Assembly: GCF_001640805.2 (NCBI RefSeq)
Contig: NC_066847.1
Coordinates: 26,362,504 to 26,426,503 of the forward strand
Length of the DNA: 64,000 bases
Reading direction: 5' to 3'
Source: Lates calcarifer
Taxonomy: Eukaryota > Chordata > Actinopteri > Centropomidae
Part shown: one piece after another, positions 58,903 to 64,000 of the stretch
How positions within the stretch are numbered: position 1 is the first letter of the stretch
Layout: each line of letters begins with the position of its first letter
Position numbers and translations under genes: made by a program
Notes under the pieces: generated by a model
The model's database searches: none
The model's input: the letters and a program-made list of their open reading frames with translations, nothing else
Told to the model about the DNA's origin: nothing

Positions 58903-61900
58903 GTTGTGCATCTAAAATCAGTCAGTTATTTAAAATTGACATAGTGTTTTGTAAAAGCACACAGTCTTTACTGCAAAGCTTTAGAGTGCCCAGGTTGGAC
59001 ATTATAACAGTTAAACCTGAACACAAGACAAAACAATAGTGCTGCACTGCTCAACAACAGAGTTTGTGATGTTGTTGTAAAGGACAGTATTGTATAGCGT
59101 GGTGTTTTTCCTTTTACTCTCCAATTTGTTCTTTGTGTTTTGTAGTGTTTTTTGTTTGTTTGTTTTGTGTAACTAAAAACTATAAATATAGGGAAGATTA
59201 GTATGTTCATCTATTACTATTATGAAAGCCATTAAAACTAATTCAATAATGATTTTTAATTGTCTTTACACATCACAATAGGAACAGATAAATCATTAAT
59301 TCAGTGATGGCTGTTTTCCTTTAGTTGCCTCTGTTTCAAGGTCCTGGTATTATTCCTGTTGGCTCACTGTCACACTGTCTTGGCAGTGCTGTCATTAATG
59401 TTATTAGTAACACCTGTGCTTTTCCTAATATGATAGGTCAAATTTCTACTGTAAAAAAGTCATGTAATATTTGTATAGATTATTATGAAGTAATTGTTGA
59501 AATTCTTTCAGTCAAATGTCCCATGTCATTTGATGTTAAACTCCCATGTGAGGTAGGCTGCAGGTCAAAGCAGTAAATCAAAGGGAGAAACTGAACAATA
59601 TTTCCACATTAAAAAAAACGTCTGAATGGAAATGAAATGAAATGTTTGAATGAACTGTCAAAAGTGAAATAAAATGTGAGTAAAATGGTAACAAAATTCA
59701 AAATACTGAAAGTATATCAACATCCAACCACAATGTATCTGAACCTACACCCAGCCTGCATGTTGAGCACAGTAAGTCTGACCACAGTCAGCTGTGTCGC
59801 GAACCGGCTGTCTAGATCCCATGCAAAGAGGCCCCACCTGTTCAATCAAAGCGACAGGTACACACTCACAGACCCGCACACACCTTGAAGCAAAAGACAA
59901 TCTTCACACGTACAGTTAAACTATAGACTACAATAAGAAACAGGCACATGCTACCCACCTCCACATCCAAACCACACACACACATACACACCCAGTGCGC
60001 CTTCACAACTCACTCTCACCCACACACACACACCACCAGCAGAGGGGAGCCTGTCTGCCTGAAGTTCTCACAGCTCTCTGACCTTACAAACGCTAAAGCT
60101 GCCACTTTCCTCTGTGGAGGAGCATAGTCTTTTTATCTGAAAATCAAAGGCCAGAGAAAAAACAATGATATCTACAAGAAGAAAAAAGACTCTTGACAAA
60201 CAGAGAACACAAGCCATCACCTGTATGCACTGCACATGCTTTTCTTTTGTGTGTGTATGTGTGTTACCTTAGACTTTGACACGTAGACAGATGGACACAC
60301 ACATCTCCAAGCCCAAACCAAATGCCCCCCAGACAGCACACTCTTCTGTTTCAATCCCTCCTGACAACAGGTGGGCATCTGCAGATTTTAATATCAGCAG
60401 ATCTCCCCAAACTGCAGCATGAGCCAAATATACACAACAAGGCCAAGCGGAGCTCATACGAATGATTGCACAATCATTGAACCAAATCTGAGTAAAACAA
60501 TATTTTAATATCTCTTGAATACTTGACAACACGTGGGCTTTATTTTGATATTTTCACACTGCCAATAAGATGTCTCTGCAAAAAAGGGTAAGAAAGTCTG
60601 CACTTCACAAAAATTTGAAATTTACATTCTCAACAGGTCCTTGGCACAGTGAATGGTAACTTGCAGCAAAGATGTAAGAGTCATATTTTCATTATAAAGT
60701 AAAAAGAAAAAATCATTGTGAACAAAGGCACAATGGCAATCTTTAATGATGAAGAAATGTTACAAAAGAAATACAAATTTGGCCTACAAACAAAATGTGA
60801 TGCTTTTGGGCAACTTAACTTAATTTTGTTCCAGTTCTTCACAAATGCAAGTGAGCACACAATTATAAATGCAGTATTTAAGACAAAGTGGCAGAAATAA
60901 AAAAATAAAAAAAAGCAGTTAATTCATTGTAGGATCCTCTATTGAGAAAAAGGCTATACTGTAACAGTGTTTCAAATTCAGTTTTCTGCTGCTTTTTTCT
61001 CAGACTTCATTTTTTTTTCTGTCAGCATTGTCTAACCACTAAACACTGTTCTCACCACTCTGCTCAACCCTTAATTAAAAAAATAAACATCCCTTTCCTT
61101 TCCTTTATGTTCTTTTTTCAACCAAAATATCAGCAAAAAGAAATCAAATACACAGAAGCACCAGGTGCTTACTTAGTGTGAACTCTTTCATATGCTGTAA
61201 AATATAAAATAAAGAAAATCTCTGGCAGAGTGCAGAACTAGTCAAACTGTTAAATATCCAGGTAGTTTTACCAATCCATTCCTGATTATTCTTTGAGACA
61301 AAACTTTCCCTTTTCACCTGCTGCTAGTGGTAACATCAACCCTGAACACTTCAAAACAATTTGTTGCTCTATTCACTGTTCACTGCACTGTCAAAATCAA
61401 TAACTGAAAAAGTAAATATAGCATTGAACAGGGCGCAAGCTGGAAAGTCAGCTTTTACACGTGGAAATCTTAACACCATGGGAGGTATTTGTTGATCCCC
61501 AGTTATTAATTAGCAACCTTGTTAGACTCCCACATATGTTATTGTCCTTTTGTGTAATGCAAGAATAAAAGATCTTATGTAGTGTGCCTTTCAAACATTA
61601 TCCTACTCTATAAAATACTGTGCAAGATGGGAAAACGCCACATAATTTCTATATTTGGGGAATTTCAAGAGTACAGAAGATAATACAGTAGCTAAGCCCT
61701 GACCAAGTCCAGTTGGCTCTATAGTGGAAAGCACTCACTACCCCAGGTAGCATGCTGGCTGATATGGCAGAAGCACGGGCTCCCAACACTGATCCAATAT
61801 TACCAGAGCAGCAGGGCCCCATGAACCTGGCAGAAGGAGGTTAGCAAAGTTAAACCCTCTTACTACATGCCTCACTGATCAGGGCCAACCACCAGCTCTT

Positions 61901-64000
61901 CCAACTGTCCACTGACAGCCACAAAACAACGTCCCTGTCAGAGAATGTTAAAGGGTCATCAACACTGACACCTCTTGTACTTGTGAATCTCCAGAAAACC
62001 ATCTATTGATGTATGATTTATATATCTTATTTATGAAAGAATAAGAATGGGGAATCCAATAAATGGACTGAGGTGGAGGACAATCTGTTGCAACATGGGA
62101 GATAAAGCCTTTATTGCAACAAGTGTAAAGACGGATTTTGACTTGTACCACAGTGGAAAGAATCTTAAAGTCATTTTTTATGAGCATATTGCAAAAGCCA
62201 GATAGTGTATTTTCTTAGAGGCTCCTTCTCTCTGTTGCACTGAGCCACAGTGAGAGGGAGGAGGTGTGTCCCAGTTCCCTCATCTGCTCTGCTGCCTCAG
62301 TCCCCTCTCCTCCGTATCTGTGACTTCCAAGACGTTACTCGGCCGGCAGATGGGGTGTGGAGATGAGATTTTAGAGAGTATTTAAGCCCGAGCCACGGGG
62401 AGCCTCTTCAGGGTCGATGGAGAGCAGATAATCCAACAGCTCGGGTGAGGGGATTACAAACCTACAGGCAGACCTCTGCTGTTGAGTCCTGCTGTGGGGC
62501 GCCTTCCTCAGGTCACCCCTGTGAAATTTCAAAGTGCCAATTACTGTCAATGTCAACTAAGTGTATCTTGATATAGGAATGAGTCACAGCTTGGTGGGTT
62601 CACCTTCTCTTTTAGCTGTTTTTTGTGTGCTGATTAATTATCTGATTCAGGATTGTAAATAATTTGCTAAAATAGTGGTGGTGATCTGATACTCTGATAA
62701 AGAAAGCACAAGCTTCTTTTGTCTTCCAAAAATCAAATATTTTTACGTCACCATCAGTCCCTCTGCCTTCCTATTTTGTTCATTTAGCTCAGCCCTTTAA
62801 CCAGACCTGATATGCATCACATAAAAGAAAGGATACTGATTTAAAAATAAAAAAAATATGATGGTAACAATTTACAGCTCAACTGGTACAGGCATGGAGC
62901 ATTAATAGTACTGGTGTACACCAAACTATAGTATTTAGTATGTCTTACAGTATATAATTAAATAACCAGATATCTATAGGTAAAAAGCATACAACTCATT
63001 TTACAATAATTGAAATAAACCACATTTTTGGAATTCCATTTTCTCCAGACAATTGACTCACTTCCTTAGAGAAAAGTTATACAATGATATCTATGTAAAT
63101 GGGCCAGAAAGCCTTTTTGCTTAACCTGGCTCTGGTCATGCTGGCACCACCCGAGCAATGTCAGGATGCATTTCCTTTCAAGCAAGTGAAGGGGTCTGCC
63201 ACTGTGCCACAATCTGCACCCGCTTCTCAGGCAGGCTAAACCCTTTGACACCACAGTTTTTAATTAAAATTACATTAGGAGTAATCAGCCAGAAGAGTTG
63301 GGGATGGAGGTCAGAGGGATGGAGGGACGGGGTGGGTGAGTGAGTGGAGGAAGGTTTTGGATAGATGGTGCAGGGAGGGAGTTTGACCCTAAAGCAGTGA
63401 TCTCTGCTGCCAGGTCTGTAAAGATGTTGCTATTGGCCTTGCCTGGTCAGCTGGTGATAGTCACTGAACCGGTAATGAATTTCTATTATATGTTTCTTTA
63501 AAAAGGAGTAACAATACAGTAAGACAATTAGAATGTTGCATTTCTCTGAGTCTCTAGTTTTGCACCATAGCACTTCACATCTCACATACAAATAAAATTA
63601 AACATTTAAACTGGCTAATTTGCCAATTAGTAAAGGATAAACAGTAAATGTTAGATGAAAGTTCATTGTATTATCCTCCTGTCCTGTTCTGACATGCTCA
63701 GCAGTGATTCCAACAATGCGTTTGTAAATTACATTGTTGAAAGGTTTTTTTTTTTTTAGAGACACATCTGGCTTTCTCACTGCATCTGTAAAAGGGAAAG
63801 ACCAAATGTTAATACGACTTCCTCCTTCCTAGAAACAGGAGAGGGCTGAAGAGAGAAGGGTACAAAGACTCCATTCGTTCTCACTTGAGGGGCTCTCACC
63901 AAGATAATTATAAGCTTTATGAAAGTACACAGCAAAAAGTGGGAGAAGCCCACCAAAAGAATGGATAGACAGGAGAAGAAAATTACTTTTCCCCTCTGCC
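58903..64000. other. Intergenic stretch upstream of cmc1
   Basis: No gene supported. It contains CA-rich DNA (59.9-60.1 kb), a unique block at about 61690-61960 and a GC-richer block at about 62220-62560 with a TATTTAAG box. From the conserved order EOMES-CMC1-AZI2, eomes would be expected further to the right, outside the window. Confidence 0.5.

Noticed and set aside
1..64000. CRISPR arrays, operons, prophage or plasmid features
   Set aside because: The sequence is vertebrate nuclear DNA with spliced genes; the regular short repeats present are microsatellites.

Overview
The window looks like nuclear DNA of a ray-finned (teleost, probably percomorph) fish. It is AT-rich, carries many (CA)n, (GA)n and (TC)n microsatellites, holds remnants of Tc1-type transposons and other repeats that I recognise as common in percomorph genomes, and has compact multi-exon genes with GT-AG introns in long non-coding stretches. 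There is no prokaryotic or viral gene organisation. Almost all long open reading frames are chance frames in non-coding DNA.

Three genes can be assembled exon by exon. (1) azi2 (NAP1, the TBK1-binding adaptor) lies on the + strand. Seven coding exons between 42245 and 49163 join in phase into a 395-residue protein, close to the human length of about 392; a non-coding first exon lies near 40.2-40.45 kb. (2) cmc1 (mitochondrial twin-CX9C protein of cytochrome c oxidase assembly) lies on the - strand. Four coding exons between 58517 and 52782 give a complete 108-residue protein. (3) An unidentified small gene lies on the - strand at 38929-36840. Three exons join in phase to a 107-residue acidic protein, and it starts head-to-head with azi2 across a likely shared promoter at about 39.8-40.2 kb.

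Layout. 1-36.8 kb: no gene I can support; microsatellites, a short Tc1-type element with intact ends (11941-12337), two opposed pieces of Tc1 transposase (11230-11506), a percomorph-type dispersed repeat (23414-23771), a 32-bp perfect palindrome (30754-30785) and several blocks that look like conserved non-coding DNA. 36.8-39.85 kb: the small - strand gene. 39.8-40.2 kb: candidate bidirectional promoter. 40.2-51.05 kb: azi2, with a dispersed repeat in intron 4. 51.05-52.78 kb: convergent 3' ends of azi2 and cmc1. 52.78-58.6 kb: cmc1. 58.6-64 kb: intergenic.

The tail-to-tail azi2/cmc1 pair matches the vertebrate neighbourhood known from human 3p24 (EOMES - CMC1 - AZI2 - ZCWPW2 - RBMS3). The left 36 kb is therefore probably the ZCWPW2/RBMS3-side intergenic region, and the right end should lead toward eomes. 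I found neither eomes nor rbms3 exons here. I saw no striking new multi-gene system; the most interesting item is the unidentified small gene paired with azi2.
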